DNA of 64,000 nt from Bartonella vinsonii subsp. vinsonii (GTDB taxonomy: Bacteria > Pseudomonadota > Alphaproteobacteria > Rhizobiales > Rhizobiaceae), in NCBI RefSeq assembly GCF_902825235.1, contig NZ_CADEAJ010000003.1, positions 1 through 64,000 on the forward strand, given 5' to 3'. Positions within the stretch are counted from its first letter, which is position 1, and the number at the start of each line of letters is the position of its first letter. The notes beneath the pieces were generated by a model that ran no database searches, had not been told where the DNA came from, and saw nothing but the letters and a program-made list of their open reading frames with translations. Below, piece by piece: positions 1-10,345 of this stretch. A program made the translations under genes and the position numbers.

Positions 1-203
1 TAATTATACATATTACTAATGAAAATTATTATTTTCAGAAGAATTAATAAAATAATTTAAATAATTATTCTATTATTTAATAAAAAATGTTTTTGTTTAT
101 TAAATATATAAAATAGATAAAAAAATTTTATTTATTTATAGTCTTATATTGCCATATTTATTACATTATTATTTTTATATTTTAGCTAAAATTATATAAA
201 TTA
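1..203. other. AT-rich non-coding segment downstream of glnE
   Basis: This stretch is almost entirely A and T and has no ORF of useful length. It lies past the stop codon of glnE. I see no convincing hairpin with a U-run, tRNA or repeat in it. Confidence 0.5.
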
Positions 204-3137
204 TTAAAATAACTTATTTTTCATCAAATGCGTAAAAATTGAACATACCGATTTCCTTGTTTCCTCAATTAATGTTTCAACGCGAAGCAAATCAGGCTCC
301 CCAACACTTCTTAACAAAAGATCGCTTAATCCAGGTGGCATCTCATGAGAATCGAGAGAATCATTTAAGCAAAGTCGTATAATTTGGCTTAAATTTGTAT
401 AGAGGCTATAGGCATGACGCAAATCAGAAATAAACGACCGTTTAAGAAAACTGTTCGGTAATTGTACTAAAATATCCGCTGTCGTTGCTCCAATTTGAAA
501 TACAATTACATGCGTAATAAGGGCAAATTGAGCAATAAACTCCAAGTCTATAATACCACCGGGCATCGTTTTTAAATCCCATCGATTCTTTGGCGGTTTT
601 TCTTTTGCAATCAAAGTACGCATTTCACATACTGCTTTTGTTACATCCTTCCTTTTACGAGGAAACGAAATAATTGTACGAACTTCATTTTCTAATTTTT
701 GTAAAAAGTCAGGATCACCAGCAATACCCCGTGCTCGTGTTAAAGCAAGATGTTCCCATATCCACGCTTCTTGGCGATAATATTTCTTAAAAAATTGAAA
801 CGAAACCGCAACAGGCCCCTTATTACCTAACGGCCGCAATCTTAAATCAACGGAATAAAGAACCCCTTGGCTTGTAAGAGTAGATAAAGCAGCAACCAAA
901 CGCTGCGTCAAACGCGTGTAATATTGAGAAATATAGAGAGGCTTTTCTCCATCAGATATTTCCGCATCCTCATCATGTTCATAAAGCAAAATAAGATCAA
1001 TATCCGAACCAGCAGTTAATTCACGACTTCCAAGTTTCCCCATTCCCAGTATGCCAACACGTCCTCCTTTAATGCTGCCATGAAGACGAAAAAATTCCTT
1101 TTGAACCGCAGCAAAAGTTTTTGCAATCATAAGGTCAGCAAGCGCGGTAAATGCAAAACCTGCTCTTTCTCCTGTAATTGCACCATTTAAAATTCGAATA
1201 CCAATCAAAAAACGCTGCTCATCAGCAAAAATCCTTAAATTATCAAGAATTTCTTCATAAGAAGTTACGCCTTCAAGAAAACATTCAAGCCGTTTTTCTA
1301 GGTAAATTTTTGTTGGTAATTCTGAAAAAATGCTTGGATCTAACATTCCATCAAAAACATGGGGTTTACGTGTAATAATTTCCGCAAGACGTGGTGCCGC
1401 TCCCATAATAAGTACCAACATATCCAAAAGAGAGGGATTAGATTGCAATAAACTAAAAAGCTGAATTCCTGAAGGTAAACCTTGTAAAAAACTATCAAAA
1501 CACAACATCGCTTCATCGGCGCGTTTTGTCGCACCAAAAGCTTTCAAAAGAGCTGGTGTTAATTCCGTTAATCTCTCACGCGCTTCAGCAGATTGCGTTG
1601 CTTTATAACGCCCACAATGGAGTGTACGCATAATACGACAAATATCACTTGCTCTTTCAAAACCTAAACGACTTAATGTTATTAATGTCTCTGGGTCATC
1701 TTGTTCACCTGTAAAAACTAAATTGCCAATTTCTAAACCAAGTTCTTGCTCATTCTCAAACAATGCAGCATAATGTTTTTCAACGACCTGAAGCGTTTTT
1801 AATAAATCACGAATAAAGCTACTCGCTTCTTGATACCCCATCAAATAGGCAACACTGGTAAATTGAGAAATATCATGGGGGAGAAGATGCGTTTGCTCAT
1901 CTGCAAGCATCTGAATACGGTGTTCTACATTTCGTAAAAAAGCATAACTTTTTACAAGGCTATCTTTCGTTTTCTCACTGATCCAACCAAGCGTGTGAAG
2001 TTCTGCTAACATTGCAACTGTCTGATGTCCACGTAATTGGGGAAAGCGCCCACCAGCAATGAGTTGTTGTGTCTGGACAAAAAACTCAATCTCGCGAATC
2101 CCACCTCGCCCTAATTTTATATTATGCCCATAAGCAGCAATTTGACCATAATTTTTGTACGCATGAATTTGACGTTTGATCGAATGAATATCAGCAATAG
2201 CAGCATAATCTAAATATTTCCGCCACACATAAGGAAAAAGCTCTTTAAGAAAATAAAAGCCCGCCTTTTTATCGCCAGCAACGGGGCGTGCTTTAATCAT
2301 AGCTGCTCGCTCCCAATTTTGGCCGCGTCCCTCGTAATAACGCAACGCAGTCCTTACTGGTAAAGCCAGAGGGGTTGAACTAGGATCTGGTCGAAGCCGA
2401 AAATCGAGACGAAAAACATATCCCTCCGCTGTACGTTCTTGAATGATACGGATCAAGCGGCGTACCATTTTAGAGAATACATCAACACTCTTAGAAAGAT
2501 TACCAATATGAGGTGACATTTCATCAATGAAAACAATAAGATCAATATCAGAAGAATAATTAAGTTCTCCTGCTCCCAATTTTCCCATTCCTAAAATGAT
2601 TAAACCACAGTCTTTTTCAGGATTATCACGACTTGACAAACTTATCTTACCATGATCGTGCGCCTCTCTCAAAAGAAAACGGAGTGCTACACCTAATGCG
2701 GCTTCTCCTAAACGTGTTAACCAAGCGCATGAAATTTCGTAAGTAAAAACACCACTCAAATCAGCTAAAGCAATGAGAACATGTGCTTCTTTTTTTTTGC
2801 GCCTTAAAGCAGCCATCAATGAAGTTTCCTGTATAGCTTCATTCTTATCAATGGCTGCAATATCATCTATAATTTCGCTTAGTCTTGTTTCTATATCAAC
2901 ATCCAATAAGGGGTTAAGATACGATGGATTGGCGATTAAGACTTCACGCAAAAAAGGAGATAAAGTCATAACCGCCCTTATAAACTCAATTTGTTTTCCC
3001 CTCTTTAAAAGAAAGGAAACAAGCGATTCTAACTTTTCTTTCCTTGCTTGTTCTTCAAGGTCTTTCAGCCATTGAGAACCGCTCTCATCAAGGGGGCATA
3101 AAGGGAGCAATTGTGTTTTTAAAAAAGCAGCTTTCAT
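204..3137 (-). CDS. glnE: Bifunctional glutamine synthetase adenylyltransferase/deadenylase GlnE
   Basis: GlnE adds and removes AMP on glutamine synthetase in response to PII signalling, so it tunes nitrogen assimilation in the cytoplasm. The 977-residue protein has the expected two nucleotidyltransferase halves. Each carries a GMGKLG...SDIDL signature: residues 183-199 (removal half) and about 695-715 (transferase half), with the Asp-x-Asp metal ligands intact in both. The length is normal for the family. It is the last gene of a minus-strand run (degP, response regulator, kinase, glnE), the same order found in rhizobia. A 101-nt gap separates it from the kinase gene upstream. Nothing suggests decay. 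Confidence 0.96.
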   Translation of the reverse strand: MKAAFLKTQLLPLCPLDESGSQWLKDLEEQARKEKLESLVSFLLKRGKQIEFIRAVMTLSPFLREVLIANPSYLNPLLDVDIETRLSEIIDDIAAIDKNEAIQETSLMAALRRKKKEAHVLIALADLSGVFTYEISCAWLTRLGEAALGVALRFLLREAHDHGKISLSSRDNPEKDCGLIILGMGKLGAGELNYSSDIDLIVFIDEMSPHIGNLSKSVDVFSKMVRRLIRIIQERTAEGYVFRLDFRLRPDPSSTPLALPVRTALRYYEGRGQNWERAAMIKARPVAGDKKAGFYFLKELFPYVWRKYLDYAAIADIHSIKRQIHAYKNYGQIAAYGHNIKLGRGGIREIEFFVQTQQLIAGGRFPQLRGHQTVAMLAELHTLGWISEKTKDSLVKSYAFLRNVEHRIQMLADEQTHLLPHDISQFTSVAYLMGYQEASSFIRDLLKTLQVVEKHYAALFENEQELGLEIGNLVFTGEQDDPETLITLSRLGFERASDICRIMRTLHCGRYKATQSAEARERLTELTPALLKAFGATKRADEAMLCFDSFLQGLPSGIQLFSLLQSNPSLLDMLVLIMGAAPRLAEIITRKPHVFDGMLDPSIFSELPTKIYLEKRLECFLEGVTSYEEILDNLRIFADEQRFLIGIRILNGAITGERAGFAFTALADLMIAKTFAAVQKEFFRLHGSIKGGRVGILGMGKLGSRELTAGSDIDLILLYEHDEDAEISDGEKPLYISQYYTRLTQRLVAALSTLTSQGVLYSVDLRLRPLGNKGPVAVSFQFFKKYYRQEAWIWEHLALTRARGIAGDPDFLQKLENEVRTIISFPRKRKDVTKAVCEMRTLIAKEKPPKNRWDLKTMPGGIIDLEFIAQFALITHVIVFQIGATTADILVQLPNSFLKRSFISDLRHAYSLYTNLSQIIRLCLNDSLDSHEMPPGLSDLLLRSVGEPDLLRVETLIEETRKSVCSIFTHLMKNKLF

Positions 3138-3238
3138 CTATATTTCCTTGAAAGGTATTTTACCTTTTTTCTCTTGCATTATACTGCAAGGAAAAACAGC
3201 CATAGATATTAAAATAAAATAATGAAGCAGAAATATCT

Positions 3239-4621
3239 TTAAGGAAATAATAAAACAGCCCTCAATCCTGGATTTGCATTTTCAAGTAAAAGCTCACCAC
3301 CATGAAGTTTCATAACAGCTTTTGCTATACTTAGACCAATACCAAAACCAGGCTGTGTACGACTTTCTTCAAGGCGAACAAATCGTTCTGTTACTTTTTC
3401 ACGTTTATCCGCTGCAATTCCTGGACCATTATCGCTCACAACAACCAATAAATGTTCATCCCGATATTCCATCGATAAGCAAACCTTCGCCTCTCTTCCA
3501 TCTTTAGAGGCATATTTAATTGCATTATCTATAAGATTAAAAATTGATTGCGCAACAAGCTCACGATTTAATTTAAGCTCTTTATCAAATGTATCCCCCA
3601 ACCGAAGCAAAACACCTGTTTCTTCAGCAAAAGGCTCATAAAGTTCAACGGCATCTTCAAGGATAAGCTTCATATTCATAATCTCAAGATGTTCAATTGC
3701 GCTGCTCGCTTCAATGCGTGAAATCATTAAAATGGCATTAAAAGTACGAATAAGTTGATCAGATTCAGCAATAACCCCATCAAGTACTTGACGATATTCA
3801 AGCTTTGTCTTTTGCCCAGAAAGTGCTTCCTCAGCACGATTTCTAAGGCGTGTCAGCGGTGTCTTCAGATCATGTGCAATATTGTCAGATACTTGACGCA
3901 AACCAATATTTAATTCTTCAATGCGGTCTAGCATAACATTAAGATTAGCGGACAATCGATCAAACTCATCCCCTACCCCAGAAACAGGCAAACGCTCACT
4001 GAAATCACCATCCATCAAGCGCTGGGATGCAGCTGTCACATGATCAATCCTTTGCAATGCCCGCCTACCAACAAAAAACCATATGAGTAAAGCCCCTCCA
4101 AGCATTGCTGCAAGAGCAATTATAACTGCTTTACGAATAACCACTGCAAAACGTTCTGGTTCATCCAAATCTCGCCCTATAAGAACCTTCATAGCATTAG
4201 GCAAATCAACAACAATTGCTAAAGCGCGATGTTCACTTGTTTTGCCATATTCTCCAAAACGTGAATACAAAAAAGAATTTGCAATAAAACCATTATGATT
4301 CAAAAGACCTAATTCAATCCGCGCAACATTGCCTGCTAAAATGCGCCCCATAGGATCAGCAACAAGATAAAGAAAAGCCCCAGGTTGTCGCGAACGATAA
4401 TCGATAGTCCGCATTAATAAAGGAAGCCCACCATAATTATAAGCGTTTTCAATATACTTTAATTCTTCATGGAGAGCCTGCTCGGTTTGCTCCGTTAACA
4501 ACGAAGCAGAAAATGCCATCATATAAATAGAAAGCCCTATTGCAACTAAGCCAAACAACAAAATATAAAGTGCTGAGAGCCTAAATGCAGTCGTACGTAT
4601 TACATTGATCAGACGATTCAT
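3239..4621 (-). CDS. Two-component sensor histidine kinase
   Basis: Membrane sensor kinase of 460 residues. Hydrophobic helices near residues 12-35 and 165-185 flank a periplasmic sensing domain. A HAMP linker follows, then the dimerisation/phosphoacceptor helix with His at about residue 250 (AHDLKTPLTRLRNRAE), then an HATPase domain with N (NLIDNAIKYA), G1 (DNGPGIAAD) and G2 (GFGIGLSIA) boxes. Its start codon overlaps the stop of the upstream response regulator by four bases, so the two are translationally coupled. The C-terminus ends very soon after the last beta strand. The stimulus cannot be read from sequence; its position next to degP and glnE is conserved in rhizobia. Confidence 0.92.
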   Translation of the reverse strand: MNRLINVIRTTAFRLSALYILLFGLVAIGLSIYMMAFSASLLTEQTEQALHEELKYIENAYNYGGLPLLMRTIDYRSRQPGAFLYLVADPMGRILAGNVARIELGLLNHNGFIANSFLYSRFGEYGKTSEHRALAIVVDLPNAMKVLIGRDLDEPERFAVVIRKAVIIALAAMLGGALLIWFFVGRRALQRIDHVTAASQRLMDGDFSERLPVSGVGDEFDRLSANLNVMLDRIEELNIGLRQVSDNIAHDLKTPLTRLRNRAEEALSGQKTKLEYRQVLDGVIAESDQLIRTFNAILMISRIEASSAIEHLEIMNMKLILEDAVELYEPFAEETGVLLRLGDTFDKELKLNRELVAQSIFNLIDNAIKYASKDGREAKVCLSMEYRDEHLLVVVSDNGPGIAADKREKVTERFVRLEESRTQPGFGIGLSIAKAVMKLHGGELLLENANPGLRAVLLFP

Positions 4622-5304
4622 GTTTTTTTATCTGGTGCTTTCAGCATATATCCAGCTCCACGCACAGTATGGAGAAGTGGGAGATCAAAATCTTTTTCAA
4701 TTTTTGCTCTTAAACGGGATATATGGACATCAATGACATTTGTTTGCGGATCAAAATGGTAATCCCAAACATTTTCCAAAAGCATAGTGCGTGTAACAAC
4801 CTGACCAGCATAGCGCATCAAATATTCAAGTAAACGAAATTCTCTTGGTTGCAATATGATATTTCTATCACCCCGTTTTACTGTATGTGCTAACCGATCA
4901 AGTTCAAGATTTCCTACGTAATAAACAGTTTCTGCCTCTTTAGGATTTTTCCGCCGCTGCAACACTTCAACACGCGCAAGAAGCTCAGAAAAAGCATAAG
5001 GTTTTGTCAAATAGTCATCACCCCCTGCACGTAAACCCGTTACACGATCATTTACTTGCCCTAAAGCTGAAAGGATGAGAACGGGTGTTTCATTGCCTTT
5101 AGCACGTAATTCAGAAATAATAGAAAGACCATCACGATGCAAAAGCATCCGATCAACAACCATAACGTCATAACTTTCCGCATCAGCTAAAGCATATCCA
5201 GTATCTCCATCATAGGCAACATCAACTGAATGTCCCACCTCCGAAAAAGCTTTCTCGAGATAACGGCCCGTCTCACGATCATCTTCAATAACGAGTATCT
5301 TCAT
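4618..5304 (-). CDS. OmpR-family response regulator
   Basis: Receiver domain (residues 1-115) with the acidic pocket E7-D8-D9, phosphoacceptor D51 and Lys in the TKPYAF motif, followed by a winged-helix DNA-binding domain (about 130-225) with the usual VDVHISRLRAKI recognition segment. The 228-residue length is typical. It is the partner of the overlapping kinase gene downstream. A strong hairpin at 5335-5375 lies between it and degP, so it may be transcribed partly by read-through from degP. The regulon is unknown. Confidence 0.93.
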   Translation of the reverse strand: MKILVIEDDRETGRYLEKAFSEVGHSVDVAYDGDTGYALADAESYDVMVVDRMLLHRDGLSIISELRAKGNETPVLILSALGQVNDRVTGLRAGGDDYLTKPYAFSELLARVEVLQRRKNPKEAETVYYVGNLELDRLAHTVKRGDRNIILQPREFRLLEYLMRYAGQVVTRTMLLENVWDYHFDPQTNVIDVHISRLRAKIEKDFDLPLLHTVRGAGYMLKAPDKKT

Positions 5305-5334
5305 AAAACGTATCTCCGTTATTTTATCAAATTG

Positions 5335-5375
5335 TGTTGTAGGACAGAGATCTACAAAATCTCTGCCCTACAACA
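5335..5375 (-). promoter_or_regulatory. Long inverted repeat between degP and the response regulator
   Basis: A 9-bp arm (TGTTGTAGG) plus a 7-bp arm (CAGAGAT) pair with their complements across a 7-nt loop, interrupted by one A/C mismatch at 5344/5366. The repeat fills most of the 80-nt spacer. In the direction of transcription it is followed by a mixed A/T stretch, not a clean U-run, so it could be an attenuator or an mRNA-stabilising hairpin as well as a terminator. Confidence 0.6.
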
Positions 5376-5384
5376 AACGAAATG

Positions 5385-6896
5385 TTATTTTTTGAAAATT
5401 GGAAGAGCAACAAAACGATTTTGACCATTTGTTCGCACTTGTAGGAGTATTGCCTTTCGCCCTAGCTTTTGAGCATACTTGATTGTATCGGTAATATCAG
5501 AAACCTTTTTAACAGACTTATTATTCACTGTTATAATCACATCACCGGGGCGTATCCCCTTATCTGCAGCGTCTGAATCTGAATCTACATCCGTTACGAC
5601 CAATCCTATACCATCATCAGAAGGAGCAACAATCAAACCATAATCTTCTAATGTTTCATCTGCATCATTGCGCTTATTTGAATATTTTGAACCCTCTTTC
5701 TTTCCTTCATCTTCAGGCATTGAAGCAAGCTTAACTTTTATATTTTCCTCCTTACCGGATCTCCAAATACCCAACGTCACTGTTTCACCTGGTCTAATAT
5801 TTGCTATACGCTTCGCTAAATCACGCGCATCATTAATTTTTTCACCATTCACTGAAATAATGACATCCCCTGCCTTGATACCAGCCTTTTCTGCTGGTCC
5901 TTTTAATGGATCAGTGATTAAAGCACCTTTGTCCTCTTTCAAACCTATTGAGTCTGAAATCTCCTTCGTTACTGGTTGAATCTGAACTCCCAGCCAACCA
6001 CGCTGAACAGAACCTTTTTCGATAAGTTGTTGCACAACCTGTTTCACTGTCGCTGCCGGAATAGCAAAAGCAATCCCAACATTCCCTCCAGAAGGAGAAA
6101 AAATTGCTGTATTAACTCCAACAACCTTTCCATTGAGATCAAAAGTTGGCCCACCAGAATTTCCTCTATTAACAGCGGCATCAATCTGAATAAAATCATC
6201 ATAGGAACCCGTTCCAATATCACGTCCACGTGCCGAAACAATACCGGCTGTTACAGTGCCACCAAGACCAAATGGATTACCAATAGCAACGACCCAATCA
6301 CCAACGCGAAGCTTTGTATCATCACCAAAATCAACATAGGAAAATTTTCTTTTGTCGTTCACTTTCAAAACTGCAAGATCAGTTCGTGGATCTGATCCAA
6401 TGAGCTTAGCATTCAATTCTGTACCATCATCAAGAACAACAGAATAACTGGTGCCATCAGAAATCACATGATTATTGGTTACAATATAACCATCAGATGA
6501 AATAAAAAAGCCTGATCCAAAAGCTATAGGACGAAGTCTGTGTGAATGTGATGGAAACTTATTTTTAGGCTTGTCTAAATCATAAAACTCTTTAAAAAAT
6601 CTTTTCAAAGGATGTTGATCTGGTAACTGGTCGATACCTGGACCACTAAAAAAATTGCTAAAAGACCACTCGTCTTTCTTTTTATTGCTCTTCACTTGCA
6701 CTGAAACAACCGCAGGTTTTACTTGAGAAACAATATCTGCAAATCCCGGCTGTTGCATGAATGAAGTAAATACAGAATTGGCATGAGCCGCTGTCGTCCA
6801 CAAGCTTGATCCACATCCACTAAAAAACAGTGCACTTTCCAACGCAGCAGAAAAACTGACTGCGATTAATGTTTTAAAGAAAGTTTTTTTAATCAT
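5385..6896 (-). CDS. degP: Periplasmic serine protease/chaperone DegP (HtrA family)
   Basis: DegP degrades or refolds misfolded envelope proteins in the periplasm. The 503-residue protein starts with a signal peptide (cleavage probably after AHA, near residue 39). It continues with a trypsin-like domain with catalytic triad H143 (VTNNHV), D173 (RTDLAVLKV) and S247 (NRGNSGGP), then two PDZ domains (about 295-385 and 405-500). All three catalytic residues are present. The ribosome-binding site AGGAGTG lies about 8 nt upstream of the ATG. In rhizobia degP follows the cytochrome c maturation operon, as here. A 240-nt spacer separates it from ccmH. Confidence 0.96.
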   Translation of the reverse strand: MIKKTFFKTLIAVSFSAALESALFFSGCGSSLWTTAAHANSVFTSFMQQPGFADIVSQVKPAVVSVQVKSNKKKDEWSFSNFFSGPGIDQLPDQHPLKRFFKEFYDLDKPKNKFPSHSHRLRPIAFGSGFFISSDGYIVTNNHVISDGTSYSVVLDDGTELNAKLIGSDPRTDLAVLKVNDKRKFSYVDFGDDTKLRVGDWVVAIGNPFGLGGTVTAGIVSARGRDIGTGSYDDFIQIDAAVNRGNSGGPTFDLNGKVVGVNTAIFSPSGGNVGIAFAIPAATVKQVVQQLIEKGSVQRGWLGVQIQPVTKEISDSIGLKEDKGALITDPLKGPAEKAGIKAGDVIISVNGEKINDARDLAKRIANIRPGETVTLGIWRSGKEENIKVKLASMPEDEGKKEGSKYSNKRNDADETLEDYGLIVAPSDDGIGLVVTDVDSDSDAADKGIRPGDVIITVNNKSVKKVSDITDTIKYAQKLGRKAILLQVRTNGQNRFVALPIFKK

Positions 6897-7136
6897 TTGG
6901 TATACACTCCTATTCCATCATATTTTTATCTAGATTGCGATCCCTTATAAAACAGCAGACCTTACCGTTTTCTGTCTAAAATATTAAAGTTTTGTAAGGT
7001 TTAAGGTCACAACAACACCTCACTTCTCCATAAGGCTGAATAACTCATTTAAATAACTTGAGTTTTTCTTTATACAACACCTCTTTTAACACAACGATAT
7101 TTTCGACTGTTTTTTCTTCATTTCCATTCAAAATCA

Positions 7137-7547
7137 TTATTTTTTTGTGCTTTTGCAGTGTCTTATCCTAAAAAATATAGTGCTTGCACCAATAATAAGA
7201 ATGACCAAAGGCGACAACCATAAAAACCAAGTTGTCTTATTAAATGGCGGTTTCAAGAGAATAAACGCACCATATCGTTCAACAAGAAAATCAATAACTT
7301 GCTGATTAGTATGTCCCATTTTCAATCTTTCCCGAATTAAAAATCGTAGATCACGTGCCAAAGAACTCTCTGAATCATCAATGGATTGATTTTGGCAAAC
7401 CGGACAGCGCAAATGTGACGAGATATCTCGCGCACGCGATTCAAGAACTGTATCCTCTAAAATCTCATCCGGCTCTACTGCTATCACCAACCGCAAAGGA
7501 AAAATCATAATTAAAAAAAATAAAGTCCAAAGCAATAGGTTTTTCAT
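7137..7547 (-). CDS. ccmH: Cytochrome c maturation protein CcmH (CycL)
   Basis: Membrane-anchored thioredoxin-like protein that reduces apocytochrome c so heme can be attached at CXXC. The 136-residue sequence has an N-terminal signal/anchor, the hallmark LRCPVCQNQ motif with redox cysteines C48 and C51, and one C-terminal membrane helix (about 104-127). The length matches the short rhizobial CycL form. Its ATG overlaps the ccmF stop by four bases, so it is coupled to ccmF. It is the last gene of the ccmI-E-F-H group. Confidence 0.95.
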   Translation of the reverse strand: MKNLLLWTLFFLIMIFPLRLVIAVEPDEILEDTVLESRARDISSHLRCPVCQNQSIDDSESSLARDLRFLIRERLKMGHTNQQVIDFLVERYGAFILLKPPFNKTTWFLWLSPLVILIIGASTIFFRIRHCKSTKK

Positions 7548-9547
7548 CTTAATGTTTTTCCAGAAAATTTAAAGCAATCTCTCCTGTTGTGCGCTTTCAT
7601 GCGGAACAAATAACCCAAAAGAGAAAGCCCCCCCCCCATAGCCATCATGAATGCCCCTAACCAAACACATATTACGTAAGGCTTCCACCATATATGTAAA
7701 ACAAGCCCCTGATCATCTATACGTCCTGGTACAATATATAATTGAGATAAGCCATGATTTTGAATACCAACTTCCGTTGTTGACGTATTTTGGCTTGAAT
7801 AAAATCGTTTTGATGCTGTTACCCTACGCACAGCGCTTTTATTTTCATATACTGTAAAATGAAACTCCATCGTAGAATAATTCGGACCAGCACCATCGCG
7901 TACTTCATCCAAATACAAGGTTTTATCCGCTATCGTGACCCTATCTCCTATGTCCATGGTGAGAATACGCTCTTGCCCAAAAGTCGCAACACAGACAATA
8001 CCAAATAATGTAACACCTAATCCCATATGCGCTATTGCCGCACCAAAAACCGACCATGGTAATCCCATAAATCTTTTAATCCGCACCAATAAAGCTATCT
8101 TGCGAGGTCCACTTTTTTCCCAAAGATCAGCTAAACTGCCTAAAAAAACAAAAACTGAAAGTCCAATTCCTAAAGCAGCAAAAATATCACGAAAAGATGC
8201 AGCATAAAATGTTATAAAACAGGCTACACAAACTAACGCAAAAACAAACCACAACCGTTCAAAAACTGCAAAAAAATCACCACGTTTCCATGCCATCATT
8301 GATCCAAATGGAACCAACAACAACAATAATATCATTAAAGGTCCACAGGTGAGGTTAAAAAAAGGAGCACCTACAGAAATTTTCTGTCCAATGAATGCCT
8401 CAATAAAATAAGGGTAGAGCGTACCAACCAATACTGTTGCTGTTATTGTTGTAAGGAACAAATTATTTAAAATAATAAAGCCTTCACGTGAAATTGGTTG
8501 GAATAATCGCCCTGTTTGCAAAACAGGTGCACGCAAAGCAAAAAGAAAAAAAGCTCCTCCCATGAAGAAGAATAAAAGTAAAAGGATTGCCCATCCCCGT
8601 GCTGGATCAACAGCAAAACTATGAACCGACATTAAAAGACCGGAACGAACAAGAAAAGTCCCCATCAGAGAAAGAGAAAAAGTCAGAAGAGCTAAAAATA
8701 CAGTCCAACTTTTCAATGTATCCCGCTTTTCAAGAACTATGGTAGAGTGCAAAAGAGCTGTTCCTGAAAGCCATGGCATAAATGAAACATTTTCGACTGG
8801 ATCCCAAAACCAATACCCCCCCCATCCTAACTCATAATAAGCCCAATAGGACCCAACCATGATACCAAGTGTTAAAAAAATCCAAGAAAGGAGAACCCAA
8901 GGGCGAATCCAGTGTGCCCAAATTCTATCGACATGTCCTGTGACTAAGGCAGCTATTGCAAAAGAAAAACAAATTGAAAAACCAACATAGCCTAAATAAA
9001 GAAGCGGTGGATGAATTGCTAGGGATATATCTTGTAAAAGAGGATTAAGATCATTCCCCTGTAATGCTGGTGGATTAACACGTAAAAATGGGTTGGATAA
9101 AAAAAGAATAAATAAAAGAAAAGCGCTTGTAATCCAACTTTGGCAAATGAGAACGAGTGCCTTAAACTGTTCTGGCAGATGTTGGCTAAAAAACGCCATC
9201 AATGTACTAAAAAAAGCGAGGCTTAAAACCCATAACAACATCGACCCTTCGTGGTTTCCCCAAACACCAGTGATTTTATACAATATTGGTTTTTCCGAAT
9301 GACTATTCTCCACAACATTCAAAACAGAAAAATCAGATACCAAATGTGCATGAACAATAATCAAAAAAGATAAAAGCAATAATGTGAAAGTAATATATGT
9401 GAGTGGAACAACCATTTGCTTCAATGAACGCTCCCCCCATAAAATACCAAAAACTGGGAAGAATGCTTGCAATAAACTCACTGCAAAAGCTGCTGATAAA
9501 AAAATATGGCCAAGTTCGACAAGCACAATCGAATTATCTCTCCACAC
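7544..9547 (-). CDS. ccmF: Cytochrome c-type biogenesis protein CcmF (CycK)
   Basis: CcmF is the multi-spanning heme-handling part of the heme lyase that joins heme from CcmE to apocytochrome c. The 667-residue protein has many hydrophobic helices and the diagnostic tryptophan-rich segment [20 protein letters not shown] facing the periplasm. It overlaps ccmE upstream by 14 nt and ccmH downstream by 4 nt. Two G-tracts on the coding strand stand out in this AT-rich genome: G8 within the GWGGY codons (8816-8823) and G10 near the C-terminus (7628-7637). A slip at the second would alter only the last 30 or so residues. Confidence 0.95.
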   Translation of the reverse strand: MWRDNSIVLVELGHIFLSAAFAVSLLQAFFPVFGILWGERSLKQMVVPLTYITFTLLLLSFLIIVHAHLVSDFSVLNVVENSHSEKPILYKITGVWGNHEGSMLLWVLSLAFFSTLMAFFSQHLPEQFKALVLICQSWITSAFLLFILFLSNPFLRVNPPALQGNDLNPLLQDISLAIHPPLLYLGYVGFSICFSFAIAALVTGHVDRIWAHWIRPWVLLSWIFLTLGIMVGSYWAYYELGWGGYWFWDPVENVSFMPWLSGTALLHSTIVLEKRDTLKSWTVFLALLTFSLSLMGTFLVRSGLLMSVHSFAVDPARGWAILLLLFFFMGGAFFLFALRAPVLQTGRLFQPISREGFIILNNLFLTTITATVLVGTLYPYFIEAFIGQKISVGAPFFNLTCGPLMILLLLLVPFGSMMAWKRGDFFAVFERLWFVFALVCVACFITFYAASFRDIFAALGIGLSVFVFLGSLADLWEKSGPRKIALLVRIKRFMGLPWSVFGAAIAHMGLGVTLFGIVCVATFGQERILTMDIGDRVTIADKTLYLDEVRDGAGPNYSTMEFHFTVYENKSAVRRVTASKRFYSSQNTSTTEVGIQNHGLSQLYIVPGRIDDQGLVLHIWWKPYVICVWLGAFMMAMGGGLSLLGYLFRMKAHNRRDCFKFSGKTLR

Positions 9548-10019
9548 TGTGACGTTTGTTCAAGTAACGAGCCGTTTCTTTAGACATATAAGTCTCATCA
9601 TGTTTTGCTAAAATACGCGTCCCTATAAAAAAACCCTGTTTATCAAAATAACCTTCTACAACAACCCCCTGACCTTCACGAAAAAGATCCGGTAAAACTC
9701 CATCAAAAATCACTTTTTCGTGTTTTATGTTATCCGTTACGAAAAAAATAATGCCCCTTTCTCCAACATATTGAACAGTCCCCTTTTCAACGAAACCGCC
9801 CAAACGTAAAGAGCGCCCCGTTAGTATATCCTCTCTTATAATTTCAGATGGCGTTCGAAAAAAACTTACCGTATTACGCATTGCATAGATAAGAAGACTT
9901 GCTGCAAACGCTATCACGAAACAACATAATAAAATCATCAGCAATCGCTTTTTTTTTCGTTGCTTTAAAATGACTCTCAATGAAGGAGAGTTATGGAACA
10001 ATTGACTGTTCATAGACAT
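9534..10019 (-). CDS. ccmE: Heme chaperone CcmE (CycJ)
   Basis: Periplasmic, membrane-anchored heme chaperone that binds heme covalently and passes it to CcmF. The 161-residue sequence has a single N-terminal membrane helix (about 26-47), an OB-fold, and the heme-binding segment [12 protein letters not shown] with the conserved H140 and Y144. The length is normal. It overlaps ccmF by 14 nt. The gap to ccmI upstream is unusually wide for this operon (about 325 nt). Confidence 0.95.
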   Translation of the reverse strand: MSMNSQLFHNSPSLRVILKQRKKKRLLMILLCCFVIAFAASLLIYAMRNTVSFFRTPSEIIREDILTGRSLRLGGFVEKGTVQYVGERGIIFFVTDNIKHEKVIFDGVLPDLFREGQGVVVEGYFDKQGFFIGTRILAKHDETYMSKETARYLNKRHSVER

Positions 10020-10345
10020 TCTACGAGAATTTTCTTTATAAACACGTTATAAGAGCTTCGCATATCTTATCTATGCACGCAACTTTTTAGTCTAATATCT
10101 TCTCCTTCCTAAAGAGCTTCTCAATGCCTTTTTACTTCTTTATAAAATAGTTACTTTTGCTCAAAACTCTCCCTCATCATGCCTTAGTTTATTTTGTCAC
10201 ATCATTCCTTGGTTGTAGTTCTTTCATTTCCTCATCACGTATCTTAAACTACCTAGCGTAACCACTACTTTACTTACTCTTCTGGATTTTTTACTTCTTC
10301 TGATTTAATAGTCTGAACTTGCTATAATCATTACTTTTTCAATAT
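10020..10345. other. Non-coding gap inside the ccm gene group
   Basis: There are 326 nt between ccmI and ccmE, genes that normally sit close together. I see no ORF, tRNA or clear terminator. It may carry a promoter for ccmE-F-H or be the residue of deleted sequence. Confidence 0.4.

Noticed and set aside
5976-6395. Plus-strand ORF of 139 aa opposite degP
   Set aside because: It is antisense to a well-supported gene with complete catalytic motifs and has no family signature.
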